Below, in pieces: positions 30,101-39,423 of a DNA stretch of 64,000 nt. The number at the start of each line of letters is the position of its first letter. Position 1 is the first letter of the stretch. The stretch is from Pseudoalteromonas rubra (GTDB lineage Bacteria > Pseudomonadota > Gammaproteobacteria > Enterobacterales > Alteromonadaceae). The stretch covers positions 124,001-188,000 of the forward strand of contig NZ_JXYA01000016.1 of NCBI RefSeq assembly GCF_000967655.1. Reading direction: 5' to 3'. The notes below the pieces were generated by a model. The model ran no database searches, had not been told where the DNA came from, and worked only from the letters and a program-made list of their open reading frames with translations. The position numbers and the translations under genes were made by a program.

Positions 30101-30474
30101 TAAACAAAATAACAATAAAGATTAATAATAGACAGCGCCAGTAATGATAAAAAGCTCAGCGCCATTCCCATTACACGCAGCTTAAGGTTAGCCAGGTTCA
30201 GGGCAAATGAATGCAAAATACGGCCGACTAGATAGGTACCGCCGGTGAGATACAACCAAATTGCCTGACCGCCCTGAAATTCCAGTGCAAACAAGAGAAT
30301 TAGTAACAGCGGCGTGTATTCCATAAAGTTGGCATGGGCGCGGATCGCCCGCTCTAACGCGGGATGACCACCATCTCCGAGCGCAACCTGGTGTTTATGG
30401 CGTAAACCTATGATATCAAAGCTGAGTTTGATATAAAAAAGGGTAAATATGGCAGCAAAAAATCCTGTTATCAT
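30100..30474 (-). CDS. MAPEG family membrane protein
   Basis: A 124-residue protein with four TM helices. The MAPEG signature is clear: GLRHKHQVALGDGGHPALERAIRAHANFMEYTPLLLIL, with the conserved R-A-x-x-N-x-x-E core. MAPEG proteins include glutathione transferases and leukotriene-type enzymes; bacterial YecN-like members have unclear roles. Translationally coupled to the downstream sulfotransferase-like gene, a pairing suggesting a small-molecule modification or detoxification step (inference). Confidence 0.88.
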   Translation of the reverse strand: MITGFFAAIFTLFYIKLSFDIIGLRHKHQVALGDGGHPALERAIRAHANFMEYTPLLLILLFALEFQGGQAIWLYLTGGTYLVGRILHSFALNLANLKLRVMGMALSFLSLLALSIINLYCYFV

Positions 30475-30522
30475 GACGCAGACCTACTTGTAAGTATTAT
30501 AAGTAGGTCCAGTATAGAGAGT

Positions 30523-31221
30523 TTACTCGATAAAATACACTGCATACACTTCGGCAGTCAGTGTTGTATCTCCGGTATTATAAGCCTGGCTGACATCCAT
30601 CGCTTCTGCGGCCATCATTTTGCCACGGGCATAAGGCTGCACAGGTACGTTCATCGGTGAAAATGACACAGAGTATAGTCGGCCCAAGTCCACATCAAAG
30701 TCATCGGCTAGTTCTCTGGCGGCCGCTTTGGCTTCTTCAATCGCAGACTTTTTAAGCTTTTTCATATATTCAGCTTTGTCTTCAACAACAAACTCGGTGT
30801 TATTAAACTGATTGATACCACTGTCTACAAAAGACTGAAGTAGATTAGGATATTCTGAAAGGTCTTTAAGCTTTACCGTCAGGCTGCGGCTTACTCTGAA
30901 ACCGTCGAACTCTTCTTCGTTAGTGGTGCGGTTGTAGCGTGTCTGGCGATGCACATTCAGCTGCTCGGCATGGATATCGTTGCTTTTAATATTAAAGTTT
31001 TTCGCAATTTGGATTGCCTTTGCCATTATCTGATCAACGTTAGATTTGGCATCCGGTAATGACTTGTGTTTTTCAGTTATCGCGACACGAATAATGGCTG
31101 CATCAGGCTGCACTTCCATTGACGACATGCCCTTTACATACAAATGTGGTCCCTCGGGTAAACTGCCTGCTTGTGCGCAGGTACTGATCGCAAAAATTGC
31201 AGCGGCTAAAAGTGAGCGCAT
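30523..31221 (-). CDS. SIMPL domain (DUF541) periplasmic protein
   Basis: A 232-residue exported protein: signal peptide MRSLLAAAIFAISTCAQA, then a SIMPL/DUF541 domain (HLYVKGMSSMEVQPDAAIIRVAITEKHKSLPDAKSNVDQIMAKAI, YRVSRSLTVKLKDL-like segment, AIEEAKAAARELADDFDVDLGRLYSVSFS). Family members form multimeric periplasmic or membrane-associated assemblies; oxidative-stress protection has been suggested for E. coli YggE. The ATG at 31221 has AAGGAGG five bases upstream; the frame is open further but without support. Confidence 0.87.
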   Translation of the reverse strand: MRSLLAAAIFAISTCAQAGSLPEGPHLYVKGMSSMEVQPDAAIIRVAITEKHKSLPDAKSNVDQIMAKAIQIAKNFNIKSNDIHAEQLNVHRQTRYNRTTNEEEFDGFRVSRSLTVKLKDLSEYPNLLQSFVDSGINQFNNTEFVVEDKAEYMKKLKKSAIEEAKAAARELADDFDVDLGRLYSVSFSPMNVPVQPYARGKMMAAEAMDVSQAYNTGDTTLTAEVYAVYFIE

Positions 31222-31311
31222 GTACGCCTCCTTACTCTGTTGGAATAGGATGATGTGATTATGAATTATAAAACCACAAGAGATGCGCCAATTAAAGCAC
31301 AAGTTTGTTAA

Positions 31312-32127
31312 TCAATGCTGAATGTTAAACGCTTTGTGTAAAGCGCGCAGTATGAAGGGCTCTTCTTGTTCAAAAAACAGCCCCGTATGCGCGGTGATGA
31401 TCGCCAGCTGTAGATCTGGCCTTTGCAGCGCAGCTTGCAACAGGTCAATCGCTTGCTTGCCCTCGTTCGATTTAGCACAAGCGATATAGCCAAAAATGGT
31501 CAACCCAGCTTCTTCTATTGCGTGAAAGCTGTAGCCATTAAGGGCCTGTGCCGAAGGATGTTCATTAATGAATACCGAGCTGTATTCAATGATCCCATCC
31601 AGCTTGCCCTGACTCAGCATCGTTCTGAGGCGATAAGCGCTTTGGTTCCCCTCTGCAACCCAAAATGCATTGCGGTTAGCTGTAATAAAATTGTCAATCT
31701 CGAGGCCATATGAGCGCCCTTCAGACACACCTATGTTGAACCCCATTCTGAGCGCAGTTCCCAGTGAAATGGTATCGGGAATATTTGGCTGGTTTTTGAG
31801 GATCAGGCGATTAGCCGGGAAAGACATTAGCGGATAGGCGGTGAACAACGCCATCGCTTCGCGTTCAGGTGTCTTAACCTTGTTGTACAAGCAGGCGTTT
31901 GGGTTACGTACTAATTCGCGCCATTCCCTTTCGCGGCTGGCGGGCATAAAATCCAGGGTTACTTTGCCCTGAAGAGTGTGTTCTATTTTTAGTAGTAACT
32001 GGGTTGCCAAGTCGGCGGGCGCTTGTTTCGAGTCAGGAGAATAATCAGAGATAATGTCTATGTGTATCGGTTCACTTTTTACGGTTACCGAGCAGAGACA
32101 TACAATAAGTAAGATGGCGTAGCGCAT
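31312..32127 (-). CDS. Second orphan periplasmic solute-binding protein
   Basis: A 271-residue exported protein (signal peptide MRYAILLIVCLCSVTVKS) of the family 3 binding-protein type: LLKIEHTLQGKVTLDFMPASREREWREL, PNACLYNKVKTPEREAMALFTAYPL, and TALRMGFNIGVSEGRSYG, with RTMLSQGKLDGIIEYSSVF. AGGTG six bases before the ATG. As at 27682, no ABC permease is nearby. PNACLYNK.KTPER is a pattern of orphan binding proteins that I associate with marine gammaproteobacteria. Confidence 0.8.
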   Translation of the reverse strand: MRYAILLIVCLCSVTVKSEPIHIDIISDYSPDSKQAPADLATQLLLKIEHTLQGKVTLDFMPASREREWRELVRNPNACLYNKVKTPEREAMALFTAYPLMSFPANRLILKNQPNIPDTISLGTALRMGFNIGVSEGRSYGLEIDNFITANRNAFWVAEGNQSAYRLRTMLSQGKLDGIIEYSSVFINEHPSAQALNGYSFHAIEEAGLTIFGYIACAKSNEGKQAIDLLQAALQRPDLQLAIITAHTGLFFEQEEPFILRALHKAFNIQH

Positions 32128-32239
32128 TCAGTTCACCTACATCGAACATCAATGCAAAGCCGGTTTTGCTGGATTCCTGCTGCATAGCAAAGTGAGGTCG
32201 GATCTGCACAGATTCTCTACAGTGCTCCATGCACAGCCC

Positions 32240-32299
32240 AACGCTGAGCGAACAGCGTTGAGATCAAGTGTGGCGCAAAAATCACAATTGCGCCACACT
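32240..32299 (-). other. Two consecutive hairpins downstream of malic enzyme gene
   Basis: AGTGTGGCGCAA (32267-32278) pairs perfectly with TTGCGCCACACT (32288-32299), a 12-bp GC-rich stem. Next to it, AACGCTG/CAGCGTT (32240-32259) gives a 7-bp stem. Neither has a T-run in the direction of maeA, so they may act as a Rho-independent end without a tail, or as 3' stabilising structures. Confidence 0.5.
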
Positions 32300-32314
32300 G
32301 TTTATACTACTGAG

Positions 32315-34009
32315 TTATACGCTACAGCGTTTATAGTTACGGTACTCAGGTAACCAGTAGTTCTTCTCAATTGCTGCCCAGATCAGATCTTCAGGCATTT
32401 CCAGCGCAACGCCCTCTTCCATTGCTTTTTTAGCAACGGCATAAGCAATGCGCTTGCTCAGTGGCTCAATTTCAACCAATGAAGGGAGTAAGCTGCCTTT
32501 ACCGGTGTTAGCCCATGGCGAAGACTCAGCAAGTGTTTCACTGGCGACCATCAGCATAGATTCGGTAATGCGCGATGCTTTGGCTGCCAACACGCCCAGA
32601 CCAATGCCCGGGAAGATGTAACTGTTATTACACTGCGGAATGGTATAGGTTTGACCATCGAACTCAACCGGCTCGAATGGGCTACCGGTTGCCACGATTG
32701 CCTGGCCCTGGGTCCATTCAATTACATCTTTTGGATGTGCTTCGACCTGACGAGAAGGGTTACTCAATGGGAAGATAATTGGACGCTCACAGCCTGAGTG
32801 CATTGCCTTAATAACCTGCTCGGTAAACAGCCCTGGCTGACCCGACACGCCAATCAGAATGTCAGGCTGCGCACAATGCATCACGTCAAGCAATGAAGCA
32901 AATTCGCCACTGAAGCTCCAGGCTTCTAGCGCTGATTTTGACTGAACTAAGGCTGCCTGGAAGTCACGTAACCCTTCCATACCTTCAGTCAGCAGGCCAT
33001 AGCGGTCAACCATAAAGATTTGGCTACGCGCTTGTTGATCAGAAATGCCTTCGGAGACCATTTGCGCGATGATCTGCTCTGCAATACCACATCCGGCAGA
33101 GCCTGCACCGACAAACACCACTTTTTGTTCAGATAGTTTAGTGCCTTTAACACGGCACGCGGCTAACAGTGAGCCCACAGTCACAGAGGCAGTACCCTGA
33201 ATATCATCGTTAAAGCAACAGATCTCGTCACGGTAGCGGCTTAATAACGGCATGGCATTTGGCTGTGCAAAATCTTCAAACTGTAGCAACACATTAGGCC
33301 AGCGGCGTTTGACCGCTTTGATGAATAAGTCCAGGAACTCGTCATACTCTTCCTGAGAAATACGCTTGTGACGCGCGCCCATATACATAGGGTCGTTGAG
33401 TAGTTTTTCGTTGTTTGTACCTACATCAAGCATCACAGGTAAAGTGTAGGCTGGGCTGATCCCGCCGCAGACGGTGTATAGCGCGAGTTTACCGATTGGA
33501 ATACCCATGCCGCCGATCCCCTGATCGCCCAGGCCCAAAATACGCTCGCCATCGGTCACAACGATAACCTTGACCTTGCTTTTGGTTGCGTTGCGCAAAA
33601 TGTCGTCGATTTGATGACGTTCTTCATACGAAATAAACAAACCGCGCGAACTACGATAGATATCTGAAAACTTTTCACACGCATCACCCACTGTTGGGGT
33701 GTAAATGATTGGCATCATTTCTTCAAGGTGGTCGCGTACCAGGCGGTAATACAGGGTTTCGTTGTTGTCCTGAATAGCACGCAGATAAATATGCTTGTTA
33801 AGGTTGTCGTTGAAACTAGAGAACTGTTGATAGCAGCGTTCGACTTGCTCTTCAATAGTTTCAAAGCGTGGCGGTACGAGACCTGTCAGGTTAAAGTTCT
33901 CGCGCTCGCGCTGACTAAATGCACTGCCCTTATTTAATAGCGGCGTTTCTAAAAGCGTAGGGCCAGAGTATGGAATGTAGAGATAATTGGGATCGGATTG
34001 TTTAGTCAT
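32315..34009 (-). CDS. maeA: NAD-dependent malic enzyme
   Basis: A 564-residue malate dehydrogenase (oxaloacetate-decarboxylating), converting malate to pyruvate, CO2 and NADH. Seen: [29 protein letters not shown] (catalytic Tyr region), [50 protein letters not shown] (metal site), the Rossmann motif [17 protein letters not shown] and [14 protein letters not shown]. The length and SfcA-like sequence point to the NAD form. Monocistronic. Confidence 0.95.
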   Translation of the reverse strand: MTKQSDPNYLYIPYSGPTLLETPLLNKGSAFSQRERENFNLTGLVPPRFETIEEQVERCYQQFSSFNDNLNKHIYLRAIQDNNETLYYRLVRDHLEEMMPIIYTPTVGDACEKFSDIYRSSRGLFISYEERHQIDDILRNATKSKVKVIVVTDGERILGLGDQGIGGMGIPIGKLALYTVCGGISPAYTLPVMLDVGTNNEKLLNDPMYMGARHKRISQEEYDEFLDLFIKAVKRRWPNVLLQFEDFAQPNAMPLLSRYRDEICCFNDDIQGTASVTVGSLLAACRVKGTKLSEQKVVFVGAGSAGCGIAEQIIAQMVSEGISDQQARSQIFMVDRYGLLTEGMEGLRDFQAALVQSKSALEAWSFSGEFASLLDVMHCAQPDILIGVSGQPGLFTEQVIKAMHSGCERPIIFPLSNPSRQVEAHPKDVIEWTQGQAIVATGSPFEPVEFDGQTYTIPQCNNSYIFPGIGLGVLAAKASRITESMLMVASETLAESSPWANTGKGSLLPSLVEIEPLSKRIAYAVAKKAMEEGVALEMPEDLIWAAIEKNYWLPEYRNYKRCSV

Positions 34010-34102
34010 ATTTACAAGCTGTGACTCGTTAATTTAAGTACAAGGGATTATTATTGCGCAAATGCATTAAAATTCAATGAATTTTAAGCATGTCAGACCA
34101 AT

Positions 34103-34148
34103 AAAAAACGGCTCTGCTGAGGCATGGTCAATGCGTAAACAGAGCCGT
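34103..34148 (-). terminator. Intrinsic terminator of ggt
   Basis: On the minus strand ACGGCTCTG and CAGAGCCGT pair over 9 bp around a 23-base loop, followed by a run of six T. It lies about 35 bases after the ggt stop. Confidence 0.8.
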
Positions 34149-34182
34149 ACATTATACGTTATTTAGTGAATGAGCGCCAAGG

Positions 34183-35946
34183 TTACTCGCTGGATTCACC
34201 CATTGCAGCCCCTTCCCTCCGTGGATCGGCACCACCGACTAACAGATCATCTTTTACCTCGATGGCGTGAATACCGGAGTTTAGATCTCTGACCCTGACG
34301 GTATGCCCTTTGGATTCCAAAATTGGCTTTAATTTTGCGACCTCGGTGCCCTTTTCAAGCGTGGTGTATTGGTTGCGATTTGTCACCCTTGGCAAGTCAA
34401 TCGCCTGCTGTGGTGATAACCCCCAGTCAAGTACGCCAATGATGGTTTGTGCAACATAATTAATGATCCGGCTGCCGCCCGGAGAGCCAACCACCAATTT
34501 GAGTGAGCCATCTTTATTAAATACCATCACCGGCGACATCGAGCTGCGCGGCCGCTTGTGTGCCTCAACCCGGTTGGCAACCCACAAGTCCCCCACTTTT
34601 GGTGACAATGAAAAGTCAGTCAGCTGATTGTTTAGCAGATAGCCGTTCACCATTACGGTTGAACCAAAAGCCATCTCGATAGAGGACGTCATCGACACCG
34701 CGTTGCCATCGGCATCAACAATAGAAAGATGCGTGGTTGAGGGTAATTCATAGCTGTCGTCCATGGCGTATGCCAAAGTGCCCTTGCTGGGATCGCCAAT
34801 GGGCACCTCTTTGTTGTCCTTGTCTGTGATGAGCTTGGCCCGCTGTTTCAGATAGGCTGGGTTGAGTAAGCCTTGTGTAGGTACTTCAACAAAGTCAGGA
34901 TCGGCAATGTAATAGTTGCGATCGGCAAATGCCAGGCGCGAAGCCTGAGTGAATAAATGAATCGCCTGCGGTTCATTCGGTTGATATTGACTGAGCTTTT
35001 TACCTTCCAGTAGTTTTAAGATCTGCAGCACTGCAATCCCGCCACTGCTGGGCGGTGCCATTGAACACACACGGTAGCTGTGATAGCTGGTACAAATGGG
35101 GGCGCGCTCTTTGCTGTGGTAATTTTTGAGATCGGACAATGACAACACACCCGGCGCGATGGCGGCTTTTTGCACTGCACGCACTATATCATCGGCATTT
35201 TTACCTTCATAAAAGCCCTTCAGGCCAAACTCGGCGATTTCGCGGTAGAGCTTGGCCAGCTCCGGGTTACGCAGTAACGTGCCGGCTTCGAGTGGTTTAC
35301 CATCAGGATAAAAGTACTCTTTGGCCGGAGATAGCTTAGTCAGACCCGGGTTGAGCTCCTTTTCTAACAGCATATGTAGGCGGGGTGACACATTAAAGCC
35401 GTTCTCGGCCAGCTCGATTGCAGGCTTAAACAGATGCCGCCACTTGAGTTTGCCATATTTATCATGTGCCTGTTTTAACGCATGAAGTATCCCGGGTGTG
35501 CCAACAGAGCGACCCCCTACAACCGCCTCAATCCAGCGAACCGGCTTGCCTTCTTTGTCTAAAAATAATGACGGGGTTGCGTCTTTCGGTGCCGTTTCAC
35601 GACCATCAAAGGTGGTGAGGTATTCGTTTTCTTTATCATAATGCAGAATAAACGCACCGCCCCCAATGCCTGAGGATTGAGGCTCTACCAGGGTCAGCAC
35701 CAGCTGAGCGGCAATGGCAGCATCGATGGCACTACCGCCTTGTTGTAGCATCAACTGCCCGGCTTTACTGGCATGGGCATTGGCTGCAACCACCATGTAC
35801 TTTTTAGCCGTTTTCTCTTTTTTTAGCTGCAATCCGGTCGCGGCTTCGGGCTCTCTGACTTCTCTGGTGTTGTTGTCTAATGCTGAAGAAGTGAATGGTA
35901 ATGCGGCGCCGAGCGCCAGTGTGGCAAGTGATAGGCGATATTTCAT
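34183..35946 (-). CDS. ggt: Gamma-glutamyltransferase
   Basis: Periplasmic Ntn-hydrolase that cleaves or transfers the gamma-glutamyl group of glutathione. The 587-residue precursor has a signal peptide (MKYRLSLATLALGAALPFTSSALD), large-subunit motifs GGSAIDAAIAAQLVLTLVEPQSSGIGGG and FDGRETAP, and the autocleavage site before the nucleophilic Thr in ELPSTTHLSIVDADGNAVS. SPGGSRIINYV forms the oxyanion and substrate loop. The ATG at 35946 places the signal peptide correctly; the frame is open back to a TTG at 36009. Divergent from the rhombosortase gene, 82 bases apart. Confidence 0.95.
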   Translation of the reverse strand: MKYRLSLATLALGAALPFTSSALDNNTREVREPEAATGLQLKKEKTAKKYMVVAANAHASKAGQLMLQQGGSAIDAAIAAQLVLTLVEPQSSGIGGGAFILHYDKENEYLTTFDGRETAPKDATPSLFLDKEGKPVRWIEAVVGGRSVGTPGILHALKQAHDKYGKLKWRHLFKPAIELAENGFNVSPRLHMLLEKELNPGLTKLSPAKEYFYPDGKPLEAGTLLRNPELAKLYREIAEFGLKGFYEGKNADDIVRAVQKAAIAPGVLSLSDLKNYHSKERAPICTSYHSYRVCSMAPPSSGGIAVLQILKLLEGKKLSQYQPNEPQAIHLFTQASRLAFADRNYYIADPDFVEVPTQGLLNPAYLKQRAKLITDKDNKEVPIGDPSKGTLAYAMDDSYELPSTTHLSIVDADGNAVSMTSSIEMAFGSTVMVNGYLLNNQLTDFSLSPKVGDLWVANRVEAHKRPRSSMSPVMVFNKDGSLKLVVGSPGGSRIINYVAQTIIGVLDWGLSPQQAIDLPRVTNRNQYTTLEKGTEVAKLKPILESKGHTVRVRDLNSGIHAIEVKDDLLVGGADPRREGAAMGESSE

Positions 35947-36028
35947 AGAGTCTGGAAATTCTTCTGATAGATGATTGGCATCATAAAAGTAAACAGGCAC
36001 AATATGCAAAAAAATTCTAAGAAATATT

Positions 36029-36601
36029 ATGTTTGATCTGCCGTTAGCGCCTCGCTACCTTCTTCCACCTGCAATTTTGATTGTTCTTTGTGCGGTACTT
36101 ATGTTGCCACCTGTCCAGGCATTACTCACCTTCAACCGTGAGCTGATTGACCAGGGCGAATTTTGGCGGATCCTGACCAGCCAGTATGTTCATACCAACT
36201 GGACGCACTGGCTCCTGAATGTGGTTGGCGTGGTGTTTATCTGGGTGTTACATGCAGAATACCGCTCGCCAAAAACTTATGCCGTTCATCTGCTGCTGCT
36301 TGGGCTGTGGACAGGTCTGGGCATCTGGCTTTTTTGTCCGGATATCCGTATTTATACTGGCCTCAGTGGCTTACTTCATGGCGTAATATTCTGGGGAGCA
36401 ATAAAAGATATTAAAGTGGGAGAAAGAACCGGCGTGCTGCTCTTTTTGGGTATTCTCGGTAAACTTGCCTGGGAGCAGTATGCCGGCCCCAGCGATGAAG
36501 TCGGTCAGTTAATTTCATCCCGGGTTGCGATTGAATCACATTTAATTGGTGCCATTGGCGGTGTGGTGCTGGCTCTGCCCTTGCTGTGGCAAAAGAAATA
36601 A
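36029..36601 (+). CDS. rrtA: Rhombosortase
   Basis: A 190-residue rhomboid-family intramembrane serine protease of about six TM helices. Rhombosortases process proteins with a C-terminal GlyGly-CTERM tail on their way through type II secretion. The catalytic Ser is in YTGLSGLLHGVIFW and the His in ESHLIGAIGGVVL; QGEFWRILTSQYVHTNWTHWLLN matches the rhomboid L1/TM2 region. No protein with a GlyGly-CTERM tail is encoded in this window. Single gene. Confidence 0.85.
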   Translation: MFDLPLAPRYLLPPAILIVLCAVLMLPPVQALLTFNRELIDQGEFWRILTSQYVHTNWTHWLLNVVGVVFIWVLHAEYRSPKTYAVHLLLLGLWTGLGIWLFCPDIRIYTGLSGLLHGVIFWGAIKDIKVGERTGVLLFLGILGKLAWEQYAGPSDEVGQLISSRVAIESHLIGAIGGVVLALPLLWQKK

Positions 36602-36606
36602 TGCTT

Positions 36607-36635
36607 AAAAAGGCGCAGCTCCAGTAAGCTGCGCC
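36607..36635 (-). terminator. Terminator of the S9 peptidase gene
   Basis: GGCGCAGCT and AGCTGCGCC form a perfect 9-bp stem with a 6-base loop; on the minus strand it ends in TTTTT. It also lies just after the plus-strand rhombosortase stop. Confidence 0.85.
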
Positions 36636-36644
36636 AACTTTAAA

Positions 36645-39119
36645 TTACAGGTTTTCTTTGAACAGTTTATAAATACGACGGTATTGGTCCAGCCAGCTTG
36701 AAGGCTGCACAAAGCCATGCGGCTCTACCGGATAAATTGCCGTTTCATAATTTTCTTTCTCCAGCTCTATCAACCTTTGCACCAGTCGAACTACATCCTG
36801 GAAAAACACATTGTCATCGATCATAGGCGCATTGATCAGCATAGGCTTGTTCAGGCCTTCGGCAAAATAAATGGGTGAGCTGCGACGATACGCAATGGGA
36901 TCATCCGCCGGGCGGTTGAGGATATTGGAGGTGTAAGTATCGTTATAATACGCCCAGTCAGTGACAGGTCTGAGTGCTGCGCCGGCCTGAAATAGCTCTG
37001 GCTGTGTAAACAGCGCCATAAAGGTCATAAAGCCGCCATATGATCCGCCATACGTACCTACAGCGCCTTTGTCGACATTGACGTTTTCAACCATCCAGTT
37101 CACGCCATCGGCCAAATCTTCAATTTCAGGTTTACCCATATGACGGTAAATGGCGGTACGCCAGTCTCGTCCGTACCCTTTAGACGCGCGATAGTCCATA
37201 TCCATGACCACGTAGCCTTCACTGGCGAGCAGAGAATGGAACATAAACTCACGGAAATAGACGGACCACCCCATATGTGAGTTTTGTAAGTAGCCAGCGC
37301 CATGATTGAAAATCACCGCTTTGCGTGTATTACCTTGCTCACCTTCCTGGTAATCGGCCGGATAGTAAACCTTGGCATAGATTGGTTGGTCGGTATGACT
37401 GGATGGCACAGCGACAACTTTAGGGGTGATAAGTTTTTTGCTCAGGAATGCCTCAGAAACGGTATGGGTGATCTGTTCGGCTGCACTGCCCGGCTTTGCA
37501 TCGGCAATAAACAATTCTGGCGGCATGGCTATTTTTGAGTGCGTCAGCAAAAGTTTGCTTTCATCCGGGCTTAGTACATAGTCCGTCATACCATTGAGGT
37601 TGGTCAGCGTTTCCAGTTCACCTGATTGCACATTTACACGATATATCTCATAGACACCCGGATGTTTTATATTCGCCTTGAAATAGATAGCGCTATCATC
37701 TTTGGTCAGCGTCAGCTCAGACACTTCGTATTTTCCTGAGGTCAGCTGAGTCGCCTTACCTTCCAGTGGTTTGGTATATAAATGACTGTAGCCAGATTCC
37801 TCAGACAGGTAATACAGCGTATCTTCATGGTTTAGCCAGCCAAAGTCATTGTGAGTATAGTTAACCCAGGCTTTATCGTGCAGGCGATGCTGCGACACCA
37901 GCTTATTGTTAGCAAAGTCTACGGTTGCAATCCAGCGGTCTTTATTGTCCCAGGCTTCAACCATTACTGCGACTTCAGAACCTTGTGCGTTCCACTGGAT
38001 AGCAGATTGATCCCAGGCCCAGTCAAGGATCAGCGCAATGTGACGTGGTGACTTTTTGCTGGTGTAAGTTTTACCCTGGGCACGGGCATTTTCGCTTTTT
38101 ACCTCGGCCAGTACATCTTCATCAAAACCAGGCAAGCTCTGGTAGCTCAACGCGTGTTGCCCTTTGGTATTCAGGTCAATGAATATCAGCGTGTGCTCAA
38201 TGGGTTTGTTGTCTGCCACACGGCTACGCGCTTTAACGGGGTCAATATTGCCATCTTGCGTAACGTAATTAGGCATGATGTCTTGTGCGCTTCGTTCAGG
38301 CACGTCTTTGGTGGTGGCAACAATGAGTTTATCACCCGCTGGCGATAAGCTGGTCTCGACGATACGCTGACCCTCACCCAGGTAAAACAGGTTTTCGTCG
38401 AGCGTATCATTTTGCGCAATCAGCGCCTCTTTTCGGCTTTGCGCGTCTTTGGCATTCTTATGCTGAAGTGCAACATAACCAATGAGCTTGTGTTGCTCAT
38501 TAGCAAGATAACTCAGTGGCTCAATGACGCCTTTTGGCGCATTTGCCGTGATGAGCTTGGCCAGCTCAGTAGTCAGGCCTGACGTCAGATCAATGGCATA
38601 AAAGGTATTGTCTGCAGCGTAGGCAAGTTGCCCGTTGGTCAAAAACTGCAATTGCTCGGCTTTTTGGCTGGAACGTGTCAGCTGGGTGACCTGGTTGGTG
38701 GTGATATCTTTGACAAATACATTGCCCGAAAAGAGGTAGGCCTGTAGCTTGCCATCGCGTGAATAAACCGCATCATCTGCACCTATCTGGTGCTTGTTCG
38801 ATAAGGCGATTTGCTCAAGCCCTTTCTCACCATAGCTGAAAGTGTCTCTTAGTTTACTTCCCACTTGTTTTTGCTTAAACAGCACAGACTGACTATCTGC
38901 GCTCCAAAAAGCAGCTTCCGGCTTTCTGCCAAGCCAGTCAGGATGAGCCATTGCCTGTTCGAGCGAGATGCTTTCAGTTCCTGTCGCTTCAGAGCTGGCC
39001 ATGACGGCTGGGGGGACTGTTTCGTATGCTGTTGATTTATTATTACTTGTTTGAGTGACCTGACAACCAGCCAGAAATAACGCTGATGCCACGGCGAGAG
39101 AAGTAAGAGATTGTTTCAT
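36645..39119 (-). CDS. S9 family peptidase (prolyl oligopeptidase/DPP type), lipoprotein
   Basis: An 824-residue serine peptidase. The N terminus MKQSLTSLAVASALFLAGCQ has a lipobox (LAGC), so it is probably anchored to a membrane and faces the periplasm or outside. Residues ~60-560 form a beta-propeller (repeats such as GQLAYAADNTFYAIDL and DTLYYLSEESGYSHLY); the C-terminal alpha/beta hydrolase has Ser693 in GTYGGSYGGFMTF, Asp768 in PMIDDNVFFQD and His801 in VEPHGF. Such enzymes release dipeptides or cut after proline; specificity is not clear. Upstream lies the yeiH-like gene's terminator. Confidence 0.92.
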   Translation of the reverse strand: MKQSLTSLAVASALFLAGCQVTQTSNNKSTAYETVPPAVMASSEATGTESISLEQAMAHPDWLGRKPEAAFWSADSQSVLFKQKQVGSKLRDTFSYGEKGLEQIALSNKHQIGADDAVYSRDGKLQAYLFSGNVFVKDITTNQVTQLTRSSQKAEQLQFLTNGQLAYAADNTFYAIDLTSGLTTELAKLITANAPKGVIEPLSYLANEQHKLIGYVALQHKNAKDAQSRKEALIAQNDTLDENLFYLGEGQRIVETSLSPAGDKLIVATTKDVPERSAQDIMPNYVTQDGNIDPVKARSRVADNKPIEHTLIFIDLNTKGQHALSYQSLPGFDEDVLAEVKSENARAQGKTYTSKKSPRHIALILDWAWDQSAIQWNAQGSEVAVMVEAWDNKDRWIATVDFANNKLVSQHRLHDKAWVNYTHNDFGWLNHEDTLYYLSEESGYSHLYTKPLEGKATQLTSGKYEVSELTLTKDDSAIYFKANIKHPGVYEIYRVNVQSGELETLTNLNGMTDYVLSPDESKLLLTHSKIAMPPELFIADAKPGSAAEQITHTVSEAFLSKKLITPKVVAVPSSHTDQPIYAKVYYPADYQEGEQGNTRKAVIFNHGAGYLQNSHMGWSVYFREFMFHSLLASEGYVVMDMDYRASKGYGRDWRTAIYRHMGKPEIEDLADGVNWMVENVNVDKGAVGTYGGSYGGFMTFMALFTQPELFQAGAALRPVTDWAYYNDTYTSNILNRPADDPIAYRRSSPIYFAEGLNKPMLINAPMIDDNVFFQDVVRLVQRLIELEKENYETAIYPVEPHGFVQPSSWLDQYRRIYKLFKENL

Positions 39120-39423
39120 TTTATGAATTATCTAAATTTGCTATTGAGTGCTAATTTAAGCAAATGAATACAGATAATTCGAACAATTTTAGACAAATGA
39201 CCAGTTTGAGCGATTATTGCGAAAAAAAGGCCAGTAAAGCTACTGGCCAAATACTCTCTGCGCTCACATAGTCGTTGATGGACAACGAGTATGAAATGAG
39301 GCCTATCCACGCCTCATAAAAGTAGACCTGTGGTCGCCTGAATAAGTTCCAAAAAAATTCATTTTTTTTATTTTTTTTGTAATCTGCTGATCTGCATGCA
39401 GGTAACTCCCTGAACCATAGAGA
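39120..39423. other. Gene-free stretch between the S9 peptidase and YeiH-like genes
   Basis: About 300 bases with no supported gene. It holds the terminator at 39222-39248, a small ATGAGGC/GCCTCAT dyad around 39296-39317 and a notable run of A and T stretches at 39345-39385. The S9 peptidase promoter must lie in the ~100 bases after the terminator. Confidence 0.45.
39222..39248 (-). terminator. Intrinsic terminator downstream of the YeiH-like gene
   Basis: GGCCAGTA and TACTGGCC form an 8-bp stem with a 4-base loop, followed on the minus strand by TTTTTTT. It stands about 175 bases after the YeiH-like stop codon and before the S9 peptidase gene. Confidence 0.85.

Noticed and set aside
32240..32299. 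Possible attC or IS inverted repeat from the 12-bp perfect stem
   Set aside because: Only a 9-base loop and no transposase or integrase gene; a 3' mRNA structure is simpler.
39128..39310. 60-codon minus-strand frame
   Set aside because: It spans an intrinsic terminator hairpin and a promoter region, and lacks a ribosome site.
39345..39385. A/T-run cluster considered as an origin-like or curved DNA element
   Set aside because: A single short AT stretch with no DnaA boxes or iterons; most likely an ordinary promoter or upstream region.
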